A DNA stretch of 64,000 bases from Basidiobolus meristosporus CBS 931.73 (Eukaryota; Basidiobolomycota; Basidiobolomycetes; Basidiobolales; Basidiobolaceae): the NCBI GenBank assembly GCA_002104905.1, contig MCFE01000126.1, forward strand, positions 62,001-126,000, read 5' to 3'. The position numbers were made by a program, and so were the translations under genes. How positions within the stretch are numbered: position 1 is the first letter of the stretch; the number at the start of each line of letters is the position of its first letter. The notes below the pieces were generated by a model that saw nothing but the letters and a program-made list of their open reading frames with translations, searched no databases and was not told the DNA's origin. Below are positions 1 to 12,714 of the stretch, in pieces.

Positions 1-3000
1 AACAAAATGCCTTTAACTGCATTTGTCTTCATGTCAAAGACTAATTACTATTTCAATGCTCAAGAGCAAGAACCACAAAGAGGGCCTGGAAGGCATTAGA
101 AGGCACATACTGGTCATGTACAGCTGTTAAGAAGATGTATCTTAGACAAGAATTCTTTACTACAAATATGCAGTTAGGACAAGAAATGAGAAATCTAATT
201 GACAGAATTACCCTGCTGGTGGATGAAATGGAATCTGTGGGCATACCACCCACTGATGAGGATGAAATAGTTACCACCCTGAACAGCCTGACAGATGAGT
301 TTCAGAGCCTTGTATCAGCCCCACAGTCCAGAACTGAAGATTTGACCTTAATTCATGTATAAAGAAGGCTCCTGGATGAAGAATACAGAGAATCCAGCAC
401 CAATAAGAGGGAAGAAGAAAGTGTTTTATAAGCATTGATAACCAACAAAGGAGGTACTCAAGACCCATCAAAGGCATCAGCAACCTGTTGTACAACTACT
501 GCAAATGGAAAGGAACACATTAGACTGGTGCTTCAAAAAAAGAGACAATCAGCAAAAGAAGCCTCATGATGGAAATGCTGCACATAAAGAAGTAGACTAT
601 TCATATCTGCTCCAAATATGGTCACAAACAAGGCTTATCAGATGTGATTCATTGACTCTGGAGTATCTCAACACTTTACACACCAATTGTAATTTTCATC
701 CAATATCAAGAAATTCCAATTAAGAAGGTTCTCATGGGTGAAAATATAGCACTTGATGCTGCAGGAGAAGGAACTATCCAAGTAAACCCTAGAAGCAGTG
801 AAGGAAGCCATGTACCTACCATCAAAGAAGTACTCTATGTACCAGAAATGGCAAAGAACCTACTGCCTCTAAGCAAGGCCACTGCTGGAGGACTCAGCTT
901 CAGCTTTGACAATTCTGGATGCATGATCACTGATTGAAATGGTATCCATATTGCTCTGGGTATCAGAGATCAGAGTCTATACAAGCTGCCTTGTTTTCCA
1001 TCATATCTTCAGTCATATCTGGAAGCCCATATAAGTAGCTTAAATGAAAAAGCACCAATGCTTGGCACAGTAGACTAGGATGCATCAATATTGATGGTTA
1101 ATACCAATTGATCAAAGATTGGCAAATTTTCAGAGTTAAAATTAATCCCTGAAATAAATTGGAGCACTGTAAAGCCTGCATATATGGGAGAAAGCCAGAA
1201 AACTGTCCATGAGCTTGGGGTAAGTCAAAACTAAGAAAGAACTAGATCTAATTCACTCAGATCTGTGTGGAGCTATGCAATAGTTATCCTGAGATGGGAT
1301 GAAGTATGTAAGCATTTTTGTTATGATTATACAAGATATGTGTGGGTCTACTTCATGGACAGAAAGGAAGCAACTTTGTCCCAGCTCAGGAAGCTCAAAG
1401 CCATGGTGGAGAGAGAAACTGGTGAAGAAATCAACAAAATTTGCGCTGATAATGGTGGAGAGTATGTCTCAAAACTCTACATTCACTTCTGCAAAATCTG
1501 TGGGATGAAGTATAAAACTACTATACCTTACTCCCCACAGCAAAATAAACTGGCAGAGCATGCAAACAGTGCAATAATGAATATGGCAAGATCCATGATT
1601 ATTGTTCAAAAATTATCCTATGATTTTTGGGCAAAATCAGTTGCCACAGCTCTATACCTTAAAACTAGGAGTTATCACTGAATAATTTGGGATTCTACTC
1701 CATTTGAAGTATAACATAGATACAGACCAAGTGCAGAACATCCATGAATATTTGGGTGTACAGCATATGCCAAGCAGCCTCCTGGAGATCAGTCAAAGCT
1801 AAGCCACAAAGTGTAAAATGCATGTTTTTGGGCTACTGCAATGAGGGTAGAGAATACAGACTGTACAGCACCAAAGATAAGAAGCTAATCAGGTCCAGGG
1901 GTGTGTTGCTTGATGAAAATTCAAAACCCTCACTCAAAATGATATTAGATGATGACAAAATCTAATCCTAGGTCAAACAATATTCAGAATTGAAACAGAG
2001 CTGAACAACAAGAGTTTTTTCACTCCAAAAGACTCTACAACCATGGTTTAGCCTGAATCAGTGCACAGGAATATTCCAGAAGTGATCATTCTGGTATTTT
2101 AAGCTATGAGACTCAACTGGACAAGAAATAGCCCAAATTACTCTATCAAAGAGGATACAAACTTAGCCTATGCCTATTCATTCCATATTGTTGAGCCCCG
2201 GACAATAAAAGAGGCCCTAAATAGCCCTCAGACAAAGCTTGGAGATCTGCAATGACTGAGGATTACCAGTCCCAGATGGGAAATGAACTTGGGACTTGGT
2301 CAAATTACTAATCAGCCAAAGATCAATTGGATGCCAATCAGTCTTTGAGACAAAATACAAGGCTCATGATACAACTAAAAGATACAATGTAAGACTTGAG
2401 GCCAAAGGATACTCTTGCACAAAAGGACTTGCCAATACTGAGACCTTTGCACTGGTAGCCAAGTTTAATTCCATTAGATTAATGTTAAATATTGCAGTAC
2501 AGTAAAGTTTTTATACATCAAATCAATGTAAGAGCTGTTTTATTGAGTGGAGAACTTGATGAGAACTTGTATATGGACCAGCATGATGGCTTTGTAGACC
2601 AAGATAACCCCCATCTGGTCTGCAAGCTTAAAAATCTCTATACGGGCTCAAATAATCACCAAGAGCCTGGAAATGCAAGATAGATTCCTATTTGGAATCT
2701 CCATTCCATGAGATGTAATGCTGACTATGGCCTATATAATGTGCCAGATAGAGCTTATCAAGTTCTATTAGCTCTATATGTGGATGATCTTATTATATCC
2801 ATTAATAATCTAGAAGCATTGGAAGAGACTAAATACTGCCTATCTAAAGACTTCAGTATGTCCAATCCAGGAGAGCTTGGTTAGTGTATGGCAATAAAGT
2901 TCCCCATAGACAGAAGTACCCCAAATATCTCCCTAGTCAATCCAGGTATATTAAAGGTATATTAAAGAAGCATCACATGAAATACTGTAAACTGGCCACT

Positions 3001-4181
3001 ACCACAATGGAGACAAACCTTAACTTGGTCAAAACTCAACAAAATCAAGAGAGCTGGGTGACATCTGAAAGCCCTGACTTTCCTTAGCAATCTATGGCTG
3101 GCAGATTGATGTATATCATGCTAGGAACACATTCAGATATCTCATATTCAGTGGGGGTTGTCAGCCAGCATAATCAGAACTATCAATGTGTTCATGTTGG
3201 TGTAGTTAAGCAGATTTCTAGATACCTATGAGGAGCTGCAGAAATCTGCTTAAGATAAACCAATAAATATTCAGAACAAGGCCATGTGGGATACCCCAAT
3301 GCTGAATGGGCACAAAACTTAGAATAAAGAAATTCCACCCCAGTATACATTTTTCTTTGATGGATAGGAGTAGTTTCATGGAATTCAAGAAAGCAACTAA
3401 CTTTAGCACTTTCTGCCACAAGGGTAGAGTTTATGGCAGCTTGTGAAGCTGCAACTAAATCAAGAGAGCTTGGTGCCATCTGAAAGTGCAGAATCCCTTA
3501 TAAATCTATGGCTGGCAGTCTGATGTGGATAATGCTTTGAACATGTCCGGATATCTTATACTCAGTGGGAGTTGTCAGCCTATATTCTCAGATCTATGGA
3601 TCAAACTATAATGCAGCAATTAAGCATATTTCTAAATACCTAAAGGGAACTGCTGATAACAGCTTAAGGTACACCTATATAGACTTAGAACAAGATCATG
3701 TGGGATACCCTATTGCTATTAGGGACAAGATTCAGAAGATAGAAATCCCACCACAGGATACACCCTTTCTTCACTGTGAAGGTGCAATTTGATGGAGTTC
3801 ATGAAAGCAGCCAACCATAGCACTTTCTACCACATAGGCAGAGTATATGGCAGCCTGTGAAGCTACAAATAAGCAATGTGGTCAAGAAAGCTTTTTAAAG
3901 ATTTAGGTTTATGTCAAAAGATGCCTATAACTTTTATTCAAGAAAATCAAGGATGTGTACAAATATCTAGATATCGAACTTTTCATGCTAGAACTAAGCA
4001 CATTAGATATTGGACATCATTTCATACATAAAGCTTTAGAGAATACCTTGTATAACTTGGCGTACTATCCCACAGGTGAAATGATTGCAGATATATTTAC
4101 CAAACCATTGGCTAGAGACAAGTTTGAATATTTGAGGTCAAAATTAGGACTAGTCAGTATGAGAATTTGGTTGAGTAGGAG
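1..4181 (+). pseudogene. Ty1/copia family-1 gag-pol relic (E1), cut by the window edge
   Basis: This is a decayed copia polyprotein in the canonical order gag, protease, integrase, reverse transcriptase, RNase H. Gag (UBN2-like) occupies about 1-360, and a zinc-knuckle remnant lies near 490-540. A GAG-pre-integrase segment is at about 1,030-1,200 and the integrase core at about 1,240-1,760 (ADNGGEY at 1,447). The reverse transcriptase is at about 2,240-3,000 with the YVDD tetrad at 2,777-2,788, and RNase H runs to 4,175 (IADIFTKPLARDKF). Stops and frameshifts interrupt every domain, so no full protein can be made. A 416-bp segment of the RT/RNase H region is present twice. The 3' LTR follows at 4,182; the 5' LTR lies outside the window. 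Confidence 0.9.
3036..3866 (+). repeat. Partial tandem duplication inside E1 pol
   Basis: The RT/RNase H stretch from the NQESLVPSESPDFP-like segment to the MAACEA-like segment occurs at 3,036-3,450 and again at 3,452-3,866. At about 3,450 the RNase H reading jumps back to the earlier segment. The two copies agree at roughly four of five positions by eye. The join is therefore old, or it formed by recombination between two diverged elements rather than by recent slippage. Confidence 0.75.
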
Positions 4182-4530
4182 TGTTGTTAACATTTGTAAC
4201 TCCACCTATGTATTCACCTAGCTTAGTCACTTTGACTGTTATCTTCAAATCCTAGAGAATAATGACTAAATTTCTTGTTGGGATCTACTTGGAATACTTT
4301 CATTACATTATCAGGTACTTGGAACATGAAAAGTCTCAAAGATGTCCAAACAAACCCAAACTTTGCACATAGATACTTAGGACCTTCCTTGACATATTCT
4401 GCAGGTTCATTATGCCAAGGCCATGTAAACATATATATACTACTTTTACTTTCAATAAATCATCAAGTGAAAACCACATTATCTACTTGATCTCCATATC
4501 ACTTCCAATATCTTGAAAGCTCTTACAACA
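4182..4530 (+). repeat. 3' LTR of E1, copia family 1
   Basis: This is a 349-bp LTR beginning TGTTGTTAAC and ending CTTACAACA. It aligns along its length with the LTRs at 19,840 and 22,087. The next base (4,531) belongs to a Tnp2-element relic, so E1 probably inserted into that element. Confidence 0.85.
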
Positions 4531-4661
4531 TACTTATCAAGCACAAGCATTTCCAATATATTTGATGGCAAGTATTGCAAACAACTTAAGCAGCAAGGGC
4601 TACTCTCAAGGTATATATGACCATGCTTTTGCCTTGGCAATTGATGGATTTTTGTTAAATA

Positions 4662-5384
4662 GACAGGTTCCATTGGAGAGTGCCACATGTAGTTATGAGT
4701 GCCAATTGATACCATAGTGCACCTAGGAAGACCATGTGGACTTATACTTGGCCACAGAGTGTGAAGCATAGATCTTTCATTTTCATGGAAAGCAGTCCCT
4801 GTGTCTCACCCATTGTGCTGGAGAAAATCCATTATTGCCCTTTTTTTGAGATTGATGTTGTGCATGATGTGTAAGAGCACAGAAGAGCTGAAAACATGCA
4901 TCTGTTATACAATACTCATGGTACTCTGAATATAGCTCCTGATGGCTTGTAACATGTCACAAAAATGCAGCACACTATCCTGGTCCATTATGCTATCTGG
5001 CACAATATTTAAATATTACCTCTAATGTAAAACCTATACAAATCACTTATATTGCCATATATTGCCAGTGGACTAAGATAGTGCCATCCATTTTTATGAC
5101 ATGTTGCAAGCCATAGGTGCTAGATTCAGAGCACCATGGGTATAGAGTGCCAGGTACATGTCCTCAGTCCTTCTGTTCTCTTACATATCATGCACAACAT
5201 TCATACCAAAAAAAGGTCAAAACATGGATTTTCTCCCACATAATGGGTGGAAAACAGGTGCTGCTTTGCATGACAATGTATAGCTACATATCATACTCTG
5301 TGGCCCAATATAGGTCCTCCCTGGCACACTTTGGCATCATTTGGCACTCATGGCTCAATGTGACACTATTCAACAGAATAAGTC
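4662..5384. mobile_element. Fold-back MITE, copy 1 (723 bp)
   Basis: Two inverted arms of about 345 bp flank an AT-rich centre of about 40 bp near 5,007-5,044. The termini read GACAGGTTCC on the left and, in complement, GACTTATTCTG on the right, with TA directly outside each end (4,660-4,661 and 5,385-5,386). Removing the element and one TA restores the Tnp2 relic reading across the site, by comparison with copy C. There is no coding capacity; open frames here are by-products of the palindrome. Confidence 0.85.
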
Positions 5385-5611
5385 TAATAAGTACTCTAAA
5401 TGCAAATCATGCTGTCCACTGAATCTCATCAACCTTAATTTGCTGCCAATCTTACGGTGTTAGAGCAGAAAGCTGATGGTGGTCTTGCCAGTATTGGGGC
5501 CAAAATCACCATCCAACTGGGATATCTACTGGTATCTAATGCCTGATGAATTTTGTGTGCTTTCCAGCAGGATATTAGTAAATGACTGTCATGTCAAAGC
5601 ATATGCTATCA

Positions 5612-6224
5612 GACTTATTCTGTTAGATAGAGTTGCACTGTGCTGCAAGTGCTAAATAATAGACTTGTTCCATCATTCCAGCTGATCATAGTGCCCAATA
5701 GTGCCATAGCATGCCAGATGGTGCCTGATCATGCCACAGAGTGCCAGATGGTGCCATACAGTGCCAATTTGGGATCAAAATTGACGTGCATATGACCCTA
5801 AAATATCAAATTAATAATAAAATATAGAGCACTCTCTGGCACTATGATCAATGGCACAATGGAACAAGTCTAATGCTCAAGTGTGCCAGAAGTTTACAGT
5901 AGACCTATGTTGGGCAACACAATGTGGAAAATAGAACCACATATCTGTACAACACAGTGCATGTCCTTCATCTACTGTGGTCAAGAAAGTCCACTTTTGG
6001 ACCTATTTTCAATCAATCTTGCATCAATACTGATCCCAGGAAAATGATTGAAAAATAGGTTTTCTTCAGCAAAATGGGCAAGATGCCTGGGGCCACTTTG
6101 CATGAAGAAGTAAGGTTAGTTTCACACTGTGGGGAATAGCATAGATTTATAACACCTCTCTGACACACCAAGGCACTATTTGGCACTCATGGCCTAATGT
6201 GGTACTAACTGACATGAACATGCC
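5612..6224. mobile_element. Fold-back MITE, copy 5 (diverged, itself interrupted)
   Basis: The left end GACTTATTCTGTTAGATAG and the right end ...GAACATGCC (complement of the family terminus) bound a 613-bp segment. After removal of the nested MITE copy 4 (5,662-5,871 plus one TA) about 401 bp remain, with arms of about 170 bp, so the central parts of the arms have been lost. TA follows the right end at 6,225. The left flank reads CA, which may be a mutated TA. It sits in the Tnp2 relic copy B, whose reading resumes near 6,238. Confidence 0.65.
5662..5871. mobile_element. Fold-back MITE, copy 4 (short, 210 bp)
   Basis: It is bounded by GACTTGTTCCAT on the left and ATGGAACAAGTC on the right, with TA outside each end (5,660-5,661 and 5,872-5,873). 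It shares the family termini and repeated GTGCCA/TGGCAC motifs but lacks most of the long arms. It lies in the left arm of MITE copy 5, so it is the younger of the two. Confidence 0.75.
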
Positions 6225-7063
6225 TATTATCTGCATTGTATATTCCTAGCCATCTGTAAGATAGCCAGTGTTTCTGGGTACATTGGACAGTATTGCTGTC
6301 AAATGAATGATATCTGGTAGATTCACTCTATGACATACACACATCATTATTATTCAAGCACTAACACTAAGAACATTGTCTTCCCACAGAGAGAATGTAT
6401 AGAAGTCAGCATCCAATTGCAGCAGAGTTGGCAACTGATAAGCCATTGGCCAGAACATAGGATTAATCAAAGCTGGAGATACTTAAGATAGGGGAATCTG
6501 TTGAAGCAAAAGCCTACCACTGTGAGCAATGCATTTGCTTTCAACAATATTGCTATACTAATTACTAAGTTGCACATGGAGTACTTCAAGCTAAGTGAGC
6601 CCTTCAAGATGTCAGAGATGTTTGAGAGAATGAGCAAAATATTACAGAGTTTTGCTATCCAAGGTACCTCTCACAAGCTCCAATCAATATTGATACACAT
6701 AGGTGACAAAACAAATGCAAGGACCGGATGAGCTGGATATATGTTTATTTAAGTGGCCTTCTGAAGCCATTTCTACCAATTATACATTGAGGATATAGGA
6801 ATCATATGTTGACATTGTAAGAATATTTATCCCAAAGCAGATCACCAATGCCAATTTGGAGCTTCTACAGCTTTTATGCAAGGTGTTTGTGAGTAAATTT
6901 GCATAGCTATAGAACAAGCATAAAGCTAAACTCATAGATTGCTCTACTCCTTCTTGCTTGGTGTTTAAATAATATTACACCATGCTTCACCTATGAAAGT
7001 TTCCTAAGCAGCAGATGTGAGGAGAGAAAGGAAGACAAGTCAAGTTGCAGCTACTACACTAAG

Positions 7064-7250
7064 GACCAATCAAAAGCCACTCATCTATTGATATGATGAA
7101 AAATTCTGACCAAGTTTTTTATGAAATCTAGGGTGCAACTTATTTAACAGTCTTTACAGGGTGCTGCAATGGGAGCAATACCTCTTAGTCATGGGACTTT
7201 GATTTTATGACAGCCATTTGACAGGATCATCATAATTATTTCTCATAATG
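7064..7250 (+). repeat. Fragment of unclassified repeat U (3' end)
   Basis: The segment from ACCAATCAAAAGCCAC to the CATAATGG end recurs at about 36,045-36,250 and 53,600-53,800. In those two places it is the 3' end of a longer repeat. It abuts the Tnp2 relic abruptly. No protein is recognisable. Confidence 0.65.
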
Positions 7251-7499
7251 GTTGTGCACATGGAGTCACCTACCCACTCAGACACCAACAGGTTTTTGAC
7301 TAAAATAAGCGGTAAAATCAGCAAAACAGCATTCCAATTTTGTCATAACATTGTGTAGAGGGTCAGCAATTTCAAGCTACTGGCATTGTGATGGCCACTA
7401 TGTGGCATCCTGACTTCTGAGCTGCACTAGATTCAACAGCAGGACTAAACAATCTGTCATAGAGTACTTCAATTCCACACTGTAAGAAAAGAAAAAAAA
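7251..7499. other. Unassigned spacer between relics
   Basis: This AT-rich sequence has no recognised gene or repeat. It ends in a purine-rich run (AAGAAAAGAAAAAAAAGG) just before the copia RNase H relic on the minus strand. Confidence 0.5.
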
Positions 7500-10400
7500 G
7501 GTGAAATGATGTCCAATATCTATATGCTCAGCTCTGGCATGAAAAGTTTGATTTCTATCTCATTGTATACATCCTTGATTGACTTGCAATGAAGTGGTTA
7601 GTGTTTTGTGATATGAGCTTAAGTCTTCAAAAAGCTTTCTTACTACATTGCTTCCTTTATAGTCTCATAGGCTACCATATACTCTACCTCTGTAGTAGAA
7701 AGTGCTACAGTTAAATGCTTTCTTAAATTTGATTAAAGTGCTCCTTAATAGTAAAGAAAGGTGTATTCTGTAGTGGATCATCAGTCTTCTAGATTCTGTC
7801 TTCAATCAGCCGCAGGGTGCTTGGCAAGATATTTTTCTGAGTCCTTATAGGTGTGCCTTAAGTAGATACCAGCGGTTCCTTCTGGGTATCTTAAAATCAG
7901 CCTAATTACTACAATACAACTAGATATATAGTTCTTGTTATGTTGGCCAACAACTCCCACTGAATATAAGATATCTGGATGTGCTCCAAGTGCAATGCAC
8001 ATCAGATTGATCACTATAGATTGGTAAGGAAGTCAAGGATATCCAATGGCACCAAGCTGTCTTGATTTGGTGAGTTTTTGCCAAGCTAAGGTTTGTTACC
8101 ATTGGGGGTGACAGCCATTTCAAAGTCTTCCACATCGTACTTCTCAGTATATCTTCAATAAACCAGGGCTGTCCTAGGGTAGTAGTCTGGGTATCTTTGT
8201 CTATGGAGAGCCTTATCCCTTTTTAGTAGCTGATCTCTCATTGATTTGACATCTTGAGCTCCTTATATAGGCTGGATTCAGTCTTTCCAATGTTTCTAGA
8301 TTATTTGCAGCTATAATACAATCACCCATAAATAATGCTGATAGAACTAGACTTGATCTTTATAGCTTATAATAGATACTATAGTCAGTAGTATTTCTTT
8401 GGAGCTCTGTGAATCCAGATGAAATCTATCTTGCAATTCTGGCTTCTTGGTGATTGTTTCAGACCATATAGAGATTTTTTTAGCTTACAGACCAAATGAG
8501 AGTGATCTTGGTCATTAAACTCATCAGGCTGGTCTATGTACATGCCCTCATCAAGATTTCCATTCATCAATATGAACTTGAGTCCATTCAGTGAATAAAA
8601 GCTCATATTTGGCTGCAATAGCCAATACTAATATGATGGAAATATACTAGACTTGTTCCGTTGGATAGTGCCACATTGAGCCATGAGTGCCAAATGATGC
8701 CATAGTGTGCCAGAGAGGTCAAGTGAGCCTATACTTGGCCACAGAGTGTGAAACATAGCTCTGCATCTACATGTAAAGCAGCCCCCGTGTTTCACCCATT
8801 GCGCAGGAGAAAATCCATTTTTTGACCTTTTTTTGTGGATCAATGTAGCCCAGGATGCGTAAGAGCACAGGAGAGCTGAAGATATGCATCTGGTACTCAA
8901 TACCCATGGCACTCTGAATCTAGCTCCTGTAGCATGTATCATGTCACAAAAATGAATGGCACTATCTTGGTCCACTGGTACTATCTGGCACTATAAGTGC
9001 TTTGTATAGATCTTACTTTAGGGCTAATATTTAAATATAGTGCCAGATAGTACCAGTGAACCAAGATAGTGCCATTCATTTTGGTGACATGATACAAGCT
9101 ACAGGAGCTAGATTCAGAGTGCCCTGGGTATTGAGTACCAGATCCATATATTCAATCTGCTTGTGCTCTAACACATCCTGCGCAACACTGATCCAAAAAA
9201 AAGGTCAAAAAATGAATCTTCTCCAACACAATGGGTGAAACAAAGGGGCTGCTTTGCATGAAGGTGAGGAGCTATGTTTCACACTCTGTGGCCAGGTAGA
9301 GGCTCAATTGACCTCTTGGGCACACTATGGCATCATTTGGCACTCATGGCTCAATGTGGCACTATCCAACGGAACAAGTCTATTTTGTTAACAGTGTAAA
9401 GGTCTCAGCTTAGTCAAGACCTTTTGTTCAAGCGTATCATTTGGCCACTAGTCTTGCTTTGTATCTATAATTATACTATCAGCCTTGTGCTTTGTCATGA
9501 AGACCTATCTGCATCCAGCTGATTTCTAGTTGATTGGTGACTTGACCAAGATCCAAGTTCAATTTACCATTGGGCCTCTTTATAGTCTGAGCTTCATCAT
9601 TATGGACTGAGCAGCTGTAGGCTAAGTTTGTACTCTCATTGATATAGTAATTTTTGCTATTTCTGGTCTGGTTGGATCTCCTGCATTGTAATACAAGAAT
9701 AATCACTTCTAAAGTAGTTGTGGGCATTGATTCAGGGTGAGCTATGGCTTCAGAGTCCTCTGTGGTGAAAAAATTCTCATTGTGTTCCTCTAATTCAATC
9801 CTGACTATTGGTGGACTTCAGATTGGATTTTTGTCATGCCTTGATGTCATCTTTTGTGAAATCAGAATTTTCATTAAACAACACCTACCTGCACTAGATC
9901 AGCTTGATTGCTTTGGCATTGCAGAGTTTATATGTCTTACTCTGATTGCAGCAGTCCAAAAATATGTATTTTACACTTTCAGGCTCAAATTTTGACTGGT
10001 TTTTAGACAGTTTCTTGGCATTTGCTCTATGCCAAAGTACTCTTAAATGCTCTGCTCTTAGTCCTTATTCCTACTATGCCTTAATAGAGTAGAGTCATGA
10101 GGTATTCTGCTATAACTTCTGTTTCTGTTGTAGGAGTCCTGGAGATATTGAACATGATTGGGAGAGCAAGCAGGTTATATGTATTTCACTTATAGATTTC
10201 TTAGATGTAAAAGTAGTATTTATACTTTTACATGGTCTTGTCATGACAAACATGTAGAATAGGTCTAGGAGGGTCCTAAGAGCATGCGTACCATGTTTGG
10301 GGCTGTTTAGACAGCTCTGAGAATTTTCATGTTTTGGGTACCTGATATTTTGGCAAAAATATTGTAACTAAATCCCCTCCAGGAATTTGAGCAGTATAAT

Positions 10401-12345
10401 GCAGAATTTGAAGGTTATGATCTAACTGACCAAGCTAGATGAATATTTGGGTGAAATTACAAGCTTTTATAACAGTTTCAAGGTATACTGCTGTGGGAAC
10501 TAATTCCATCCTGATATTGAAGATTATTTCTTGTCACCAATAATGGATCTTGCTGAATCAATTACTGGTCTGTTTACTAATTCTGTCCCTTCACTTTGCT
10601 GTGGGGTGTATAGTACAGTGCTAGTTGATCTACTCTGTGAGGTTTTCAGAGATGGATGCAAAGTTTTATGGCATTTTCTCTGCTATTGTCAGAGCATATA
10701 TACTGTATTTCTTAACCAGTTTCTCTTTCCACCATGGCTCTAATCTTCCTGAGCAAAGACAAAGCTTCTTTCTTTCTTCCCATGAGGTCAACCCACCTGC
10801 ACCTTTTATAATAATCAGCAAAATTGATCAAATGCATCATTTTGCCTAAAAATAAACATTGCATAGGTCCACACATATCTTTGTAAGGTGGATATAATTT
10901 TTTCTTGGTTTTGATTAACCCAGTGGTGTTGAACAGTCATCTGGCCAGCTTCACATATTAATTGTCTTCATAGTGTTTCAAATTAGCAGGGCAATCAATT
11001 TTTACTCTGAATACTTGCTGATCTTTATAACTTTGAGCAAATGGTCAAACTTGATTTGTCCAAAGCTCCTATGCCAAAGCATTGGTATTTCTTCATATGG
11101 TTTGCTTATGCTGGCTTCAAGATGTGCTGGAATATAAGTCAACTTGTATAGATGGTGTTATTAGATATTTGCAACTATATGGCACCATTTTGATTAGTGA
11201 ATCTGTATCTATAATTGTAGATCTGAAACTGAGTCCTATTGCTGTTGCCTTGCTTACACAATGTAGGTTCTTTGCTATTTCTGGCTTGCAGAGTACCTCT
11301 TTGAAGGTAAGTGTGTGGCTACCCTCACTGCTCTTAGGGTTTACTTGGATAGCTCCTTCTCCAACTGCATCAAGTGTGCTATTGTCACCTATAAAAACCT
11401 TCTAAATCTTGGTTTGTTGGTATTGGGTAAATAGTTCATTTTGATGTGCAAAGTGTTGGGATGCTCCAGAGTCAATATGCCATGTCTGAGAACCCTTGTT
11501 TATGGTCATAAATAGTATAATTATGCTCAGTCTATCTTCTGTGGTTGCAGCATATCCATATTGGGGCTTTCTCTGCTTATTATCTCTCTTTTTGTAGCAT
11601 CAGTTTGATGTATGTCCTTCCCATTTTAGTAGTTACAAAGTATGCTGTTATTGCCTTTAAAGAGCCTTGAGTACTTCCTTTGTAAGCTACCATCATGTAT
11701 TGAATATTTTTAACACTTCCCTCATATTGGCACTTGAATTTGTCAATTCTTCATCCTGGTGCCTCCTATATATGCAATTTAAGGTCAAATCCTCAGTACT
11801 GGCCTCTAGGGCTTATAAAAATCCCTAAAACCTGACTGTCAGGATATTCAGAATGCTAAATAGCACATCTTCAGCAGCAGCTGGTATGCCAATAGATTCC
11901 AACTGATCAACCAGCCAGGTGATGCTGTTAACTAGATTTTTCATTTCTTCTCCTGCCAGCATCTTTGTAGCAAGGGGTTTTTGTCTGATATACATTATCA
12001 CAGTAGCTGAACATGACAGGTATGTGTCTTCTAATGACTTCCAGATATTCTTTACCATTTTTGCTCTTGAACATCAAATAAGCAATTTGTCTTTATTATT
12101 AAGGCCAGTGCTGTTCAAGGCACTTTGTTCTTTCTGCTAGTGCTTTAAGATTACACTCTATTGTTTTAGGACTGCATCTTTCTCACATGACATTATTTCA
12201 TAGGTCACTTTCCTGTAGCAGCATATTCATCTTCACCATCCACATATGGTAGTTAAATGCATCAAACCTTTCAGCAGGGTGAAGTATTTTAGGAATAGCA
12301 ATATTAGACATTGTAGAGAGTGATGGCTTGGGACTCATAGCATAA
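7500..12345 (-). pseudogene. Ty1/copia family-1 gag-pol relic (E2), near full length
   Basis: Read on the minus strand from 12,345 downward it gives gag (about 12,300-11,650), a knuckle remnant near 11,600, protease (about 11,500-11,200), pre-integrase (11,100-10,900), integrase (10,900-9,830), hinge (9,730-9,480), RT (9,550-9,383 and 8,648-8,014) and RNase H (8,014-7,500). All domains carry stops or frameshifts. MITE copy 2 (8,650-9,380) splits the RT. The 3' end is truncated within RNase H and no 3' LTR follows; the 5' LTR relic lies at 12,346-12,690. Confidence 0.85.
8650..9380. mobile_element. Fold-back MITE, copy 2 (731 bp)
   Basis: A left arm (8,650-8,995, 346 bp) and a right arm (9,036-9,380, 345 bp) are inverted repeats around a 40-bp spacer. 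They agree at about nine of ten positions. The termini are GACTTGTTCCGTTGGATAG and its complement, with TA outside both ends (8,648-8,649 and 9,381-9,382). Removing the element and one TA joins the RT sequence of E2 so that it aligns with the uninterrupted copia copy near 42,950. The arms hold repeated GTGCCA motifs, possibly transposase-binding subterminal repeats (inference). Confidence 0.9.
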
Positions 12346-12690
12346 TGTAACAGTCTTGCAGATATTGGAAGTGATTGGGAGAACATGTGAATTATGTGGT
12401 TTTCACTTGATGATTTATTGATTGTCAAGGTAGTATTTGTACTTGTACAGAGTCTGGCATTACAGACAAACAGAATAGGCATAGGAAGATCTTAAGAACA
12501 TATGCACAAGGATTGAGACTGTTTGGGCAATTATGAGAATTTTCATGTTGAGGGTACCCAATATTTTGGCAAAAAAAATTATAAGCAAATCCCAGCAAGG
12601 AATTAGGTCAGTTTTCTATAAGATTGGTAGGTAATGAGCTAAGTGACTAAGCTAGATAATTATTTAGGTGGAAATATATATTTTTAAAAC
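12346..12690 (-). repeat. 5' LTR relic of E2, copia family 1
   Basis: It aligns on the minus strand with the 349-bp family LTR, including a degenerate CTTGCAGATATTGGAAGTG end. A mutated primer-binding site lies just inside it (12,331-12,345). The distal end is heavily mutated. Confidence 0.7.
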
Positions 12691-12714
12691 AGAAGGAAGG
12701 GATACTATGAATGT

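Larger units (their letters stand above)
4531..7063 (+). pseudogene. Tnp2-family (CACTA/EnSpm-like) transposase relic, copy B
   Basis: The relic aligns with copy C (minus strand, 32,733-34,650) and copy A (12,715). After 4,531 it reads an IFDGK-type segment, then the stretch matching DLALDGVSLNKYS. It continues past an inserted MITE at 5,387, through the GPK.P..LD segment near 5,490, to the C-terminal segment at about 6,740-7,060. Stops and frameshifts are frequent. Three MITEs (4,662-5,384, 5,612-6,224 and 5,662-5,871) interrupt it. The family call comes from motif order and spacing in copies A and C. The part upstream of 4,531 was displaced by E1 and lies outside the window or is lost. Confidence 0.6.
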
